From positions 1 to 64,000 of the forward strand of contig NZ_LEKN01000035.1 in assembly GCF_009761395.1 (NCBI RefSeq): a stretch of 64,000 nt of DNA, written 5' to 3'. The stretch is from Ursidibacter maritimus (GTDB lineage Bacteria > Pseudomonadota > Gammaproteobacteria > Enterobacterales > Pasteurellaceae). Positions 54,180 to 63,524 of the stretch are shown here, piece after piece. Position 1 is the first letter of the stretch, and each line of letters starts with the position of its first letter. A model generated the notes under the pieces. That model was not told where the DNA came from. It saw only the letters and a list, made by a program, of their open reading frames with translations, and made no database searches. A program made the position numbers and the translations under genes.

Positions 54180-55406
54180 TTAAATTTCCAATAACAAGCG
54201 AGTTGGATCTTCAAGCAAATCTTTAATTGCCACTAAGAAGCCAACAGACTCACGACCGTCAATTAAACGATGGTCATAGCTGAGTGCTAAATACATCATT
54301 GGGCGGATTACCACCTGACCATCAACAGCCACTGGGCGATCTTTAATTGCGTGCATACCTAAAATAGCACTTTGTGGTGGGTTGATGATTGGTGTAGACA
54401 TCAAGGAGCCAAATACGCCACCATTGGTAATGGTAAAGTTACCACCTGTTAAATCTTCAACGGTTAATTTACCATCACGACCTTTTTCTGCTAACGCTTT
54501 GATCTGTTTCTCAATTTCAGCCATTGAAAGTTTATCGCAATCACGCAAAACTGGTGTGACTAAACCACGTGGAGTAGAAACCGCAATGCTGACATCAAAA
54601 TAGTTATGATAAACCACATCATCGCCATCAATAGAAGCATTCACTTCTGGATAACGTTTTAACGCTTCCACAACTGCTTTAATGTAGAACGACATAAAGC
54701 CTAAACGCACGCCGTGTTGTTTTTCAAACTTATCACCATATTGCTTACGCAAGCTCATAATCGGCTGCATATCCACTTCATTAAATGTGGTTAGCATTGC
54801 GGTAGTATTTTTTGCTTCAAGTAAACGTTCGGCAATGCGTTTGCGTAAGCGGGTCATTGGCACACGTTTTTCGCTACGAGCAGAGTAGGCAACGGTACTA
54901 ATCGTATTTTCAGCTTTCTCTGCCACTTTTGCCATATTGGCTTTAGCACGTTTAGCAACCACAGCTTCAATATCCTCACGAGTAATACGTCCACCAACAC
55001 CTGTGCCTTTTACTTCACTTGCATCTAAACCGTGTTCAGCTAATAAACGGCGAACTGCAGGGCCTTGAGAGTCTGCATCACTGTGATCATTTTCGACCGC
55101 AGACGATTTTCTATCTGCTGGTGTCGGCTCATTTTGAGCAAGGGTTGCACTGCTAACATCGCCAGCTTGAACCGCTGAAAGTACGCCAAGCACTTGTTTA
55201 CTAATAACCGTAGCACCAGTGTCTTGCTGAATTTCAGTAATAACGCCATCACTAGTTGCAGGCACTTCAAGTACCACTTTATCCGTTTCAATTTCAACGA
55301 TAACTTCATCACGTTTTACGCTATCGCCCACTTTTTTATGCCAAGTTGCAACAGTTGCATCAGCAACAGATTCAGGAAGATCAGGAACAAGAATTTCGAT
55401 AGTCAT
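54180..55406 (-). CDS. sucB: Dihydrolipoamide succinyltransferase (E2 of 2-oxoglutarate dehydrogenase)
   Basis: 408-residue E2 component. Lipoyl domain with lipoyl-Lys43 in [13 protein letters not shown], a linker, a peripheral-subunit-binding domain ([32 protein letters not shown]), and the catalytic core ending in [12 protein letters not shown] (active His and Asp). Transfers succinyl from lipoamide to CoA. Follows sucA after a 122-bp spacer with hairpins. Confidence 0.98.
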   Translation of the reverse strand: MTIEILVPDLPESVADATVATWHKKVGDSVKRDEVIVEIETDKVVLEVPATSDGVITEIQQDTGATVISKQVLGVLSAVQAGDVSSATLAQNEPTPADRKSSAVENDHSDADSQGPAVRRLLAEHGLDASEVKGTGVGGRITREDIEAVVAKRAKANMAKVAEKAENTISTVAYSARSEKRVPMTRLRKRIAERLLEAKNTTAMLTTFNEVDMQPIMSLRKQYGDKFEKQHGVRLGFMSFYIKAVVEALKRYPEVNASIDGDDVVYHNYFDVSIAVSTPRGLVTPVLRDCDKLSMAEIEKQIKALAEKGRDGKLTVEDLTGGNFTITNGGVFGSLMSTPIINPPQSAILGMHAIKDRPVAVDGQVVIRPMMYLALSYDHRLIDGRESVGFLVAIKDLLEDPTRLLLEI

Positions 55407-55432
55407 AGTTTATTTCCTTTTATTTCTATATA

Positions 55433-55513
55433 AGGGCGTATCGCATACGCCCATTTAAAATTTGCAAAAATCTAGCCAAAAACGACCGCTTGCTAAGGCG
55501 TATCACACGCCCG
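55433..55513. repeat. Two GGGCGTAT palindromes flanking a USS between sucA and sucB
   Basis: GGGCGTAT-cgc-ATACGCCC (55434-55452) and GGCGT-atcac-ACGCC (55497-55511) are related copies, separated by a USS (CGACCGCTTGC near 55483-55493). They lie within the 122-bp spacer, much longer than the ~15 bp in E. coli. They could be small REP-like repeats. Confidence 0.7.
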
Positions 55514-55528
55514 AGCAAACGATTTAAA

Positions 55529-58336
55529 CTAGAGCGTTAATGCATCACTTACCAACTGTTTCTGTTGTTTGGTATGGAGCGACATATAACCCACCGCAGG
55601 GGAGGCGGATGCTGGTCTGCCAGCGTATTTCAATTTCGCATTCTCTGGGATAGAGGCTTCAAAATTGTGTTTACTACAATACCAAGCCCCTTGGTTTTGT
55701 GGCTCTTCTTGACACCAAACATAATCAGTAACGTGTGCATATTGTTCTAATACTTTTCTGACTTCATCGTGTGGATAAGGATAAAGCTGCTCAATACGAA
55801 TAATCGCCACATCTGTTTGATTATTTGTACGACGTTGCTCAAGAAGATCGTAATATACTTTACCAGAGCAAAGCACGACACGTTTTACCCCTTTTGGATC
55901 AAGCTCATCAATTTCACCGATGACATTTTTAAATTCACCATTGATCAACTCATCAAGGGTAGAAACTGCAAGCGGGTGGCGAAGTAACGATTTTGGCGAA
56001 ATTGCCACTAACGGACGGCGAACCTTACGAATCGCTTGACGGCGTAGCATATGGTAAACCTGTGCAGGAGTTGAAGGTATGCAAACTTGCATATTTTGTT
56101 CTGCACAAAGCTGTAAATAGCGTTCTAAACGAGCTGATGAGTGTTCAGGGCCTTGTCCTTCATAACCGTGTGGTAATAACATCACTAAACCACACATTCT
56201 GCCCCATTTTTGTTCGCCAGAGCTAATAAATTGGTCAATAACAATTTGAGCACCGTTAGCAAAGTCACCGAATTGAGCTTCCCAAATGGTTAGTGTTTTC
56301 GGATCAGTTGTTGCATAGCCATATTCAAAGGCTAATACGGCTTCTTCAGAAAGTACAGAATCCCATACTTCAAAGCGACCTTGGTTTGCGTGTAGTTGCG
56401 TTAATGGCACATAGCCTGTTCCATCATTTTGATTGTGGATTACAGCGTGGCGATGGAAGAATGTTCCACGTCCTGCATCTTCACCAGATAAACGAACGTG
56501 AATACCGTCATCTAATAAAGTAGCGTATGCCATTGTTTCTGCCATACCCCAATCTAATAGTTTCTCGCCTTTATACATTTCACGACGATCATTATAAATT
56601 TTCTCAACACGAGAATGTGGTTTTACGCTTTCAGGATATTCACACACACGTTTAGCAATGGTTAAGAAACGCTCTTGTGGGAATTTGCTTTCATAAGGCT
56701 CTGTCCACTCATAATTGAGATATTGGAGCCAATCCATTTTTGCCGTATCCATTTCACGCCATTCAGGCACAACACGATCACCATTATCTAACGCATCACG
56801 ATAGAGGTTCATCATCTCAATCTCTTCATCGCCTGTTAAAATGCCTTCAGCAATTAAGCGATCTGCATATACTTTGCGTGGAGTTGGGTGTTTTTTGATA
56901 ATGCTGTACATCATCGGCTGAGTAGCTAACGGCTCATCGGCTTCGTTATGCCCGTGACGGCGATAAGAAATCAAATCAATAAAAATATCACGTTTGAATA
57001 AGCAACGATATTCCACAGCCATTCTTGCCGCAAAAGCTACCGCTTCAGGATCATCACCATTAACGTGAATGATTGGTGCTTGGATCATCTTCGCAATATC
57101 TGTACAGTATTCTGTCGAACGCGTATCGTTAGGGTTAGAAGTTGTAAAGCCGATTTGGTTATTGATTACGATACGAATAGTACCGCCCACTTTATAACCA
57201 CGCGCATTTGACATATTTAAGGTTTCTTGCACCACGCCTTGCCCTGCTACTGCAGAGTCACCGTGAACAGTAATCGCTAAGACTTTATTATGTTCTTTAT
57301 CGTAAACACGATTTTGTCTTGCACGAACTGAACCGATAACCACAGGACTAACAATTTCTAAGTGAGAAGGGTTGAACGCGAGGGCTAAGTGAACTTGTTT
57401 ATCATCGACAGCAAAATCAGAAGAGAAACCTTGGTGATATTTCACATCACCTGTACGATTTACATCGGCGTGTTTACCGGCAAATTCATCAAATAATTCC
57501 GCAGGTTTTTTACCGAGTACGTTGACTAGCATATTTAAACGCCCGCGGTGTGCCATACCCATTACCACATCGCTCATACCTTGGCGACCAGCGTGGCGGA
57601 TAATCTCTTTCATCATTGGAATAAATGCATCACTTCCTTCTAGTGAGAAACGTTTCGCCCCTGGGAATTTAGCACCCAAATAACGCTCCAAACCGTCGGC
57701 TGCAGTTAATTCTTGTAATAAATTGATTTTTTCTTCTTTGGTGAAAAGTGGTTTATTTAAAACACTTTCCATTTTCGTTTGTAACCAATTTTTCTGCTCC
57801 ATATCTTGAATATGCATAAATTCAAGACCAATGCTGCCACAATAGGTTTCTTTTAAGGCTTCGGCTAACTCTTTGAGCGTAATGGTTTCTTTATTATAAA
57901 CATAACGTCCAACAGTAAAGGTTTCATCAAGATCTTTTTCGGTAAAACCGTGATGGCTGTAATCTAATTCAGGAACTTGAGAGGTTTTCCAACGGTAGTA
58001 ATTGAGTGGGTCAAGTTTCGCTTCAAGGTGTCCACGAAAACGGTAAGCGTTAATAAATTGTAAAATTTTGACCAATTTTGCACTGGCTTCAGGGTCAATC
58101 ACTGTTACTGCTTCAGCTCTATTTTCACGAGCTAAACGGCGGAAATAGTCTTTTACAGTAGAGTGCGGTTGTTCAACCGCATTGGTTTTCGGGAGTTGAG
58201 CGAAAATTGCTTGCCAACTTTCATCAACACTTTCAGGATCATCAAGATACTGTTCATAGATTTCTTCAACATAAGATTGATTGGCTCCACCGAAAGCGGT
58301 CGAGGCTACCCAGTCATCAAAGTTTTTATGTTGCAT
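55529..58336 (-). CDS. sucA: 2-oxoglutarate dehydrogenase E1 component
   Basis: 935-residue ThDP-dependent E1 (E. coli 933). Has ADGLERYLGAKFPGAKRFSLEGSDAFIPMM, the ThDP-binding GDSAVAGQGVVQETLNMS...INNQIGFTTSNP, and the C-terminal transketolase-like pyrimidine-binding domain (GEDAGRGTFFHRHAV, GPEHSSARLERYLQ). Decarboxylates 2-oxoglutarate in the TCA cycle. First gene of the suc block. Confidence 0.98.
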   Translation of the reverse strand: MQHKNFDDWVASTAFGGANQSYVEEIYEQYLDDPESVDESWQAIFAQLPKTNAVEQPHSTVKDYFRRLARENRAEAVTVIDPEASAKLVKILQFINAYRFRGHLEAKLDPLNYYRWKTSQVPELDYSHHGFTEKDLDETFTVGRYVYNKETITLKELAEALKETYCGSIGLEFMHIQDMEQKNWLQTKMESVLNKPLFTKEEKINLLQELTAADGLERYLGAKFPGAKRFSLEGSDAFIPMMKEIIRHAGRQGMSDVVMGMAHRGRLNMLVNVLGKKPAELFDEFAGKHADVNRTGDVKYHQGFSSDFAVDDKQVHLALAFNPSHLEIVSPVVIGSVRARQNRVYDKEHNKVLAITVHGDSAVAGQGVVQETLNMSNARGYKVGGTIRIVINNQIGFTTSNPNDTRSTEYCTDIAKMIQAPIIHVNGDDPEAVAFAARMAVEYRCLFKRDIFIDLISYRRHGHNEADEPLATQPMMYSIIKKHPTPRKVYADRLIAEGILTGDEEIEMMNLYRDALDNGDRVVPEWREMDTAKMDWLQYLNYEWTEPYESKFPQERFLTIAKRVCEYPESVKPHSRVEKIYNDRREMYKGEKLLDWGMAETMAYATLLDDGIHVRLSGEDAGRGTFFHRHAVIHNQNDGTGYVPLTQLHANQGRFEVWDSVLSEEAVLAFEYGYATTDPKTLTIWEAQFGDFANGAQIVIDQFISSGEQKWGRMCGLVMLLPHGYEGQGPEHSSARLERYLQLCAEQNMQVCIPSTPAQVYHMLRRQAIRKVRRPLVAISPKSLLRHPLAVSTLDELINGEFKNVIGEIDELDPKGVKRVVLCSGKVYYDLLEQRRTNNQTDVAIIRIEQLYPYPHDEVRKVLEQYAHVTDYVWCQEEPQNQGAWYCSKHNFEASIPENAKLKYAGRPASASPAVGYMSLHTKQQKQLVSDALTL

Positions 58337-58590
58337 ACATACCTAACCTTATTGAAATGCGTTTATTGATTATAGCTCTCGCCATTATAGCGAGTAATGC
58401 CAAAAAAAGTGGTAAAACCTTGAGATAACTGCCTATTTATAAAGCACTAGTTATTTGGAGTGCATTATGCCTTAAATCTAATCAAAAAACTGTGATGTAA
58501 GTCTTATTTTCACAAATTTGTAACATTGTTGTAGCCTATAAATGTAAAAACATTTGCATTCTCATTAATATCCCTTATACTCGTTTTCAA

Positions 58591-58667
58591 TTTAGTCGGG
58601 GTGCTACTTGTAGCTGAGATGATACCCGTGAACCTGATTCAGTTAATGCTGCCGTAGGAAACTAAGC
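58591..58667 (+). ncRNA. TPP riboswitch (THI box)
   Basis: Conserved TPP aptamer: GGGGTGC, GCTGAGATGATACCC, GAACCTGATTCAGTTAATGCTG and CGTAGGAAACTAAGC, with TTAGT at the start pairing ACTAA at the end (P1). No terminator hairpin was found between it and the first large gene. The AGGA of the 3' arm sits 9 nt before an ATG, so ligand binding probably blocks ribosome access. It regulates the thi operon. Confidence 0.97.
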
Positions 58668-58668
58668 G

Positions 58669-58740
58669 ATGAAAACCACAATATCCCTTTCTCAATATTC
58701 CATTTTTAATCTTTCGTTATTTCCCTTATTCACTGCTTAA
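58669..58740 (+). CDS. 23-residue leader ORF under the TPP riboswitch
   Basis: ATG at 58669 opens MKTTISLSQYSIFNLSLFPLFTA, stopping at TAA 58738-58740, 18 bp before the thiZ ATG. Its only ribosome-binding site, AGGA at 58656-58659, is inside the TPP aptamer. A short hydrophobic peptide, no family recognised. It could be a translational coupling device for thiZ or the stub of a deleted membrane/exported protein gene. Coding status rests on position alone. Confidence 0.4.
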   Translation: MKTTISLSQYSIFNLSLFPLFTA

Positions 58741-58758
58741 ATCCTGATAGGTGTTGGT

Positions 58759-59469
58759 ATGTGGTGTGTGGAGATTCGTGATCTCTCTTTAGTCTTTGGT
58801 TCGCAAACGCTATTTGAGCATTTGAATTGGCAGCTTTCTTCAGGTAAGTGGTCAACGTTGCTCGGCACGTCAGGCGTGGGGAAATCAACCTTATTACGCA
58901 CCATAGCAGGCTTAGAAAATGAAGCCATTACAGGCGGAAAGATTATTTATCAAGCTGAAACCAAGATTGCGTGGATGGCACAACAAGATAATTTATTACC
59001 TTGGTTATCTCTGCTGGATAATGTGCAGTTAAAGGCTCATTTATCGGGAACTAAAACATCAGAAACTTGTGATAAGGCCTATCAAATGTTGGTAGCGGTG
59101 AAGATGGATAAGCATCTTAACAAGCCTTGTTATCAGCTTTCGGGTGGGCAACGGCAACGTGTGGCGTTGGCAAGGGTTCTGATGCAAGAGGCAAATTTAA
59201 TTTTGCTTGATGAGCCTTTTTCCGCACTAGACGCGGTAACTCGTCATCAACTGCAAGATTTAACCCAAGAGTTACTCGATAATAAAACGGTGCTATTGGT
59301 CACACATGACCCATTTGAAGCGATTCGATTAAGTGATCAAATCTTTATCTTAAAAGATCAGCCAATCAGCATATCAGCCCCTATTTTCCCTCCAAAAGCC
59401 ACACAACAAGCGGAAGTGTTAGGGTTACAACAACGGCTTTTAGCTGAACTAGCAAGCGGTGAGATATGA
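58759..59469 (+). CDS. thiZ: Thiamine-precursor ABC transporter ATP-binding protein
   Basis: 236-residue ABC ATPase for uptake of hydroxymethylpyrimidine (HMP) precursors. Walker A GTSGVGKST, signature LSGGQRQRVALAR, Walker B LILLDEPFSALD, switch His in THDPFEAIRLSD. It belongs to the taurine/nitrate-type importer ATPases. First gene of the operon regulated by the TPP riboswitch; overlaps thiX by 4 bp. Its last codons (ASGEI) are a USS. Confidence 0.92.
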   Translation: MWCVEIRDLSLVFGSQTLFEHLNWQLSSGKWSTLLGTSGVGKSTLLRTIAGLENEAITGGKIIYQAETKIAWMAQQDNLLPWLSLLDNVQLKAHLSGTKTSETCDKAYQMLVAVKMDKHLNKPCYQLSGGQRQRVALARVLMQEANLILLDEPFSALDAVTRHQLQDLTQELLDNKTVLLVTHDPFEAIRLSDQIFILKDQPISISAPIFPPKATQQAEVLGLQQRLLAELASGEI

Positions 59470-60230
59470 AAAAATTTTTGCAAATCTTCTCACTAATCCG
59501 ACCGCTTATGATCTTATTGAGTTTATTTGGCTTATGGTGGCTATGTACTCAACTTTTCTCATTACCCCATTATATTTTGCCACCGCCTGAAAGTGTGGTC
59601 ATAAAGCTTTTTTCACACTTTTCACTCCTGTCGCAACACGCACAAATTACATTGCTTGAGATTTTAATTGGATTACTACTAGGCTGTAGTTTTGGGCTAT
59701 TTACTGCATTATTGCTCTATTTTTCTCGAACCCTTTCTCGTGTTTTACTGCCAATTTTGGTGATTTCTCAAGCTATTCCTGTGTTTGCAATTGCTCCATT
59801 GCTTGTGCTTTGGTTCGGGTATGGGTTGGCATCAAAAATTGTGATGACGGTTTTGATTATTTTCTTTCCCGTAACGGCTGCTTGTTTTGACGGCTTACGT
59901 CATACCCCGAAGAATTGGTTAGATCTCGCTAAAACCTTGGGCGTTTCGCCATTAAGAATATTGCTAAAAGTGCAATTACCTGCCGCTTTGCCTGCTTTAG
60001 CATCGGGCTTGCGTATTGCGGTTTCGATTGCCCCTATTGGTGCAGTGGTGGGGGAGTGGGTCGGATCTTCAGAGGGGTTAGGCTATTTAATGTTACACGC
60101 AAATGCTCGGATGCAAGTGGATTTGATGTTTGCGGCTTTATTTATGTTAATCATTATGACTCTCTGCCTTTATTTTTCCGTGGATGTATTGCTGCGGCGT
60201 GTAATCCCTTGGGCGAGAGAATTACATTAA
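59466..60230 (+). CDS. thiX: Thiamine-precursor ABC transporter permease
   Basis: 254-residue permease of the SsuC/TauC type with about six helices and the EAA loop around FDGLRHTPKNWLDLAKTLGVSPLRILLKVQLPAALP. Works with ThiY and ThiZ to import HMP or its derivatives. The start region ATGAAAAAATTTTTGC is part of an extended USS, and an inverted ACCGCTT is encoded at codons 12-14 (RPL). Confidence 0.92.
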   Translation: MKKFLQIFSLIRPLMILLSLFGLWWLCTQLFSLPHYILPPPESVVIKLFSHFSLLSQHAQITLLEILIGLLLGCSFGLFTALLLYFSRTLSRVLLPILVISQAIPVFAIAPLLVLWFGYGLASKIVMTVLIIFFPVTAACFDGLRHTPKNWLDLAKTLGVSPLRILLKVQLPAALPALASGLRIAVSIAPIGAVVGEWVGSSEGLGYLMLHANARMQVDLMFAALFMLIIMTLCLYFSVDVLLRRVIPWARELH

Positions 60231-60272
60231 ATAAATGAAATTTGTTAGAGATAATCAATAAAAGGAGAAAAA

Positions 60273-60926
60273 ATGTCGATTATTCAACAGTTTATAAAAC
60301 AAGCAAGGCCACATTGGCAAGACTACACTCATCACGAATTTGTGCAACAACTTGCGAAAGGGACATTGCCAAAAAACGCTTTTCAGCATTATTTGAAACA
60401 AGATTATTTATTCTTATTTCAATATAGCCGAGCGATTTCATTAGGCATTTATAAAGCAGAAAATTTTGCACAAATTCGTCAAGCACAACAAGCGAATGAT
60501 GAGCTATTAAAGGAAATTGAGCTACATATTCAATTTTGCAACGAATGGGGTATTTCAGAGAAAGAGCTGTTTAGCACGCAAGAATCATCAGCTTGTGTGG
60601 CTTATACCCGTTATGTTTTAGATTGTGGAATAAAAGGCGGATTAGCTGAGTTATATACTGCAATTGCACCTTGTGCTATCGGTTATGCGGAGATTGCGAA
60701 ATATATTGTTGAGCAGCAATTAAGCCCAGAAAATAATCCTTATCAAGCGTGGATTGATGCCTATGCTTCGCCATCTTTTCAACAAGCTGCACAAGATTTG
60801 GCACTGTTTTTAGAGGAGTTATGTGCATCGCTTTCACCACAACAGCTTCAATCACTTCAAGCAATTTTTAATACCGCAACTCGAATGGAATCTGCTTTTT
60901 GGCAGATGGGACTAGATTTAAGTTAA
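60273..60926 (+). CDS. tenA: Thiaminase II / aminopyrimidine aminohydrolase TenA
   Basis: 217-residue TenA-family enzyme that salvages HMP by hydrolysing aminopyrimidine from degraded thiamine. Conserved KQDYLFLFQYSRA, Cys nucleophile in LYTAIAPCAIGYAEIA and C-terminal ATRMESAFWQMGL (aromatic and Glu active-site residues). Located between the thiXZ genes and thiY, consistent with salvage of imported pyrimidine. Confidence 0.95.
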   Translation: MSIIQQFIKQARPHWQDYTHHEFVQQLAKGTLPKNAFQHYLKQDYLFLFQYSRAISLGIYKAENFAQIRQAQQANDELLKEIELHIQFCNEWGISEKELFSTQESSACVAYTRYVLDCGIKGGLAELYTAIAPCAIGYAEIAKYIVEQQLSPENNPYQAWIDAYASPSFQQAAQDLALFLEELCASLSPQQLQSLQAIFNTATRMESAFWQMGLDLS

Positions 60927-60948
60927 TTAACAACCCAAGGAGAAAATA

Positions 60949-61893
60949 ATGAAAAAGCTAATCAACATACTCTGTGTATTCTGTGTCTTTAGTTGGGCAA
61001 ATAATGTTGCCGCAAAAGAGAAACTTTCGCTACTACTAGATTGGTTTGTCAATCCCGATCACGCGGCAATTATTGTGGCACAGCAGAAAGGCTATTTTGC
61101 TCAAAATGGTTTGGAGGTGGAGATTATTGAGCCTGCCGATCCTTCATTACCACCGAAGCTAGTCGCTAGTGGTAAAGCTGATATTGCTATCGACTACCAA
61201 CCGCAGCTTTTGCAACACGTTTCGGAAGGGTTACCGCTTGTTAGAATCGGGACCTTAGTTTCAACACCATTGAACAGTTTAGTAGCGTTAAAAAATGGCA
61301 AAATTAATCAGTTATCTGATTTAAAAGGCAAGAAAATTGGCTATTCGGTAAGTGGTTTTGAAGATAGTTTATTAGAGGCGATGCTCTCTTCGGTCAATTT
61401 AACTCTCCAAGATGTTGAATTAGTGAATGTGAATTGGTCGCTCTCACCATCTTTGCTTTCTGGTCAAGTTGATGCGGTAATCGGTGCATTCCGTAATTTT
61501 GAACTTAACCAACTACAACTCGAAAAACATCAGGGTATTGCATTCTTCCCAGAAGAACATGGTGTCCCAGCGTATGATGAACTTATTCTAGTCGCTCACC
61601 AACAAAATCTTTCAAATGCAAAACTTTCAGCATTTCTGACCGCTTTAGAGCAAGCAACCACCTATTTAATTAACCATCAAGATGAGGCTTGGAAACTCTT
61701 TGTTAGTTATAAACCGAAAGAGCTAGATAATGAATTAAATCGTTTAGCGTGGCGAGATACTCTTCCGCGTTTGGCTCTCAGACCAAGAGCGATGGACAAT
61801 CATCGTTATCAAAAAATGGCGGAGTTTATGCACCAAAAAGGGTTAATTAAAACCATTCCTGAAGTTAAGCATTATGCGGTTGAAATCCAATAA
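60949..61893 (+). CDS. thiY: Thiamine-precursor (HMP) substrate-binding protein
   Basis: 314-residue NMT1/THI5-like periplasmic binding protein. Signal peptide (INILCVFCVFSWANNVAA); then LSLLLDWFVNPDHAAIIVAQQKGYFAQNGLEVEI, typical of ThiY. Supplies formylaminopyrimidine or HMP to ThiXZ. Good SD (AAGGAG). Confidence 0.93.
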   Translation: MKKLINILCVFCVFSWANNVAAKEKLSLLLDWFVNPDHAAIIVAQQKGYFAQNGLEVEIIEPADPSLPPKLVASGKADIAIDYQPQLLQHVSEGLPLVRIGTLVSTPLNSLVALKNGKINQLSDLKGKKIGYSVSGFEDSLLEAMLSSVNLTLQDVELVNVNWSLSPSLLSGQVDAVIGAFRNFELNQLQLEKHQGIAFFPEEHGVPAYDELILVAHQQNLSNAKLSAFLTALEQATTYLINHQDEAWKLFVSYKPKELDNELNRLAWRDTLPRLALRPRAMDNHRYQKMAEFMHQKGLIKTIPEVKHYAVEIQ

Positions 61894-61902
61894 GGAGTAA
61901 AA

Positions 61903-62703
61903 ATGCGATCCTATTATTTAGCCAAAATTCGTGAACAAAACCCACTGATTCACAATATTACCAATATTGTGGCAGCTAATTACTGTGCAAATGGACTACT
62001 GGCTTTGGGGGCATCGCCGATTATGGCGGTAGCGATTGAAGAAATGGAAGACGTGCCTGCAATTAGTCAAGCACTAGTTATCAACATTGGCACGTTGGTT
62101 GGCAAAGAAATAGAGGCAATGCTGTTAGCAGGGAAAACGGCGAATAAATTGGGTATTCCCGTTATTCTTGATCCAGTGGGTGTAGCTGCCACCCAATATC
62201 GTAAGCGGATAGTCGCACAGTTACTTGAGCATATTCAATTTAGTGGTATTCGTGGCAACGCAGGGGAGTTTGCTTATTTAGCGGGTGTCGATTGGAAAGT
62301 GAAGGGCGTTGATGCGGGTAAAGGCGAAGCAAACTTAAATAGCATTTGTCAGCAAGTGGCACAAAAATATCAAACCATTGCAATGATGAGCGGTGAAGTT
62401 GATGTGGTTAGTGATGGCAATCGAATTGCAACACTGCACAACGGTACGCCAATGTTCCCTAAAATTACGGGGTCAGGTTGCCTATTAAGTGCAATTTCTG
62501 GAGCATTTTTTGCAGTGGCGGATAAAAGCGATTATTTCAATGCGGCGGTTGAGTGTTGCAGCACCTACGCTATTGCCGGTGAGCTTGTTGCAAAATCCCT
62601 TAAAGAGACTCAGTATGGACAATTTTATACAGGGTTATTAGATAAATTAGCGGAAATCTCTGCACAAGAGGTAGAACAAAATGGGAGAGTAAATTATGTC
62701 TAA
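61903..62703 (+). CDS. thiM: Hydroxyethylthiazole kinase
   Basis: 266-residue ribokinase-fold kinase that phosphorylates the thiazole (THZ) for thiamine salvage. Conserved [56 protein letters not shown] and the anion-hole [19 protein letters not shown]. Overlaps thiD by 8 bp. Confidence 0.96.
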   Translation: MRSYYLAKIREQNPLIHNITNIVAANYCANGLLALGASPIMAVAIEEMEDVPAISQALVINIGTLVGKEIEAMLLAGKTANKLGIPVILDPVGVAATQYRKRIVAQLLEHIQFSGIRGNAGEFAYLAGVDWKVKGVDAGKGEANLNSICQQVAQKYQTIAMMSGEVDVVSDGNRIATLHNGTPMFPKITGSGCLLSAISGAFFAVADKSDYFNAAVECCSTYAIAGELVAKSLKETQYGQFYTGLLDKLAEISAQEVEQNGRVNYV

Positions 62704-63523
62704 GGTGGTTCAAGTTTTAACGATTGCAGGTTCGGATAGTGGCGGTGGGGCAGGCATTCAGGCAGATTTGAAAACCTTTCAAATGCGTGGTGTATTTGGA
62801 ACTTCTGTCATCACTGCGGTAACCGCTCAAAATACGGTAGGTGTTTTTGATATTCACACCATTCCGTTAAATACCATTGAAAGCCAACTAAAAGCGATTG
62901 CCGATGATTTTCAAATCAAAGCATTTAAAGTCGGAATGTTAGGCACTAGCGAGATTATTGAGTGCGTAGCGGAGAATATCAAGCGGTATGATTTTGGGAT
63001 TTTTGTGCTTGATCCAGTAATGATTGCGAAAGGTGGATCGGCGTTGTTGCAACAAAGTGCCATTCAATCATTAAGCCAGAAATTATTGCCATTAGCGACA
63101 GTGATTACCCCGAATATTCCTGAGGCAGAAAGCCTAACAGGAATTCAAATTCACGATGAGCAGTCACTGTTACAAGCTGCAAAATCACTGCGTCAGCAAG
63201 GGGCAAAAACAGTCGTGATTAAAGGCGGACACAGTATGAATTCTCAAAGTGAAATTTGTCGAGACTGGGTCTTTTCAGAAAATGAAACCTTTTATGTCGA
63301 TTCGCCACGTTTTAATACGCCTCATACACATGGTACAGGCTGTACTTTTTCGGCTTGCTTAACGGCGGAATTAGCGAAAGGGCATTCTCTCAAGCAGGCA
63401 TTACATACCGCAAAAGCCTTTATTACTCAAGCGATAAACCAACCGTTAGGAATTGGACAAGGGCATGGGCCAACAAACCATTGGGCGTATAAAGACGAAC
63501 AAGCGGTCAGTTTGGAGAGATAA
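62696..63523 (+). CDS. thiD: Hydroxymethylpyrimidine/phosphomethylpyrimidine kinase
   Basis: 275-residue kinase that converts HMP to HMP-PP in two steps. Motifs: [55 protein letters not shown] and [17 protein letters not shown] (catalytic Cys/Gly loop). The final residues EQAVSLER are encoded by a USS (63509-63518). One-base gap to thiE. Confidence 0.96.
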   Translation: MSKVVQVLTIAGSDSGGGAGIQADLKTFQMRGVFGTSVITAVTAQNTVGVFDIHTIPLNTIESQLKAIADDFQIKAFKVGMLGTSEIIECVAENIKRYDFGIFVLDPVMIAKGGSALLQQSAIQSLSQKLLPLATVITPNIPEAESLTGIQIHDEQSLLQAAKSLRQQGAKTVVIKGGHSMNSQSEICRDWVFSENETFYVDSPRFNTPHTHGTGCTFSACLTAELAKGHSLKQALHTAKAFITQAINQPLGIGQGHGPTNHWAYKDEQAVSLER

Positions 63524-63524
63524 A

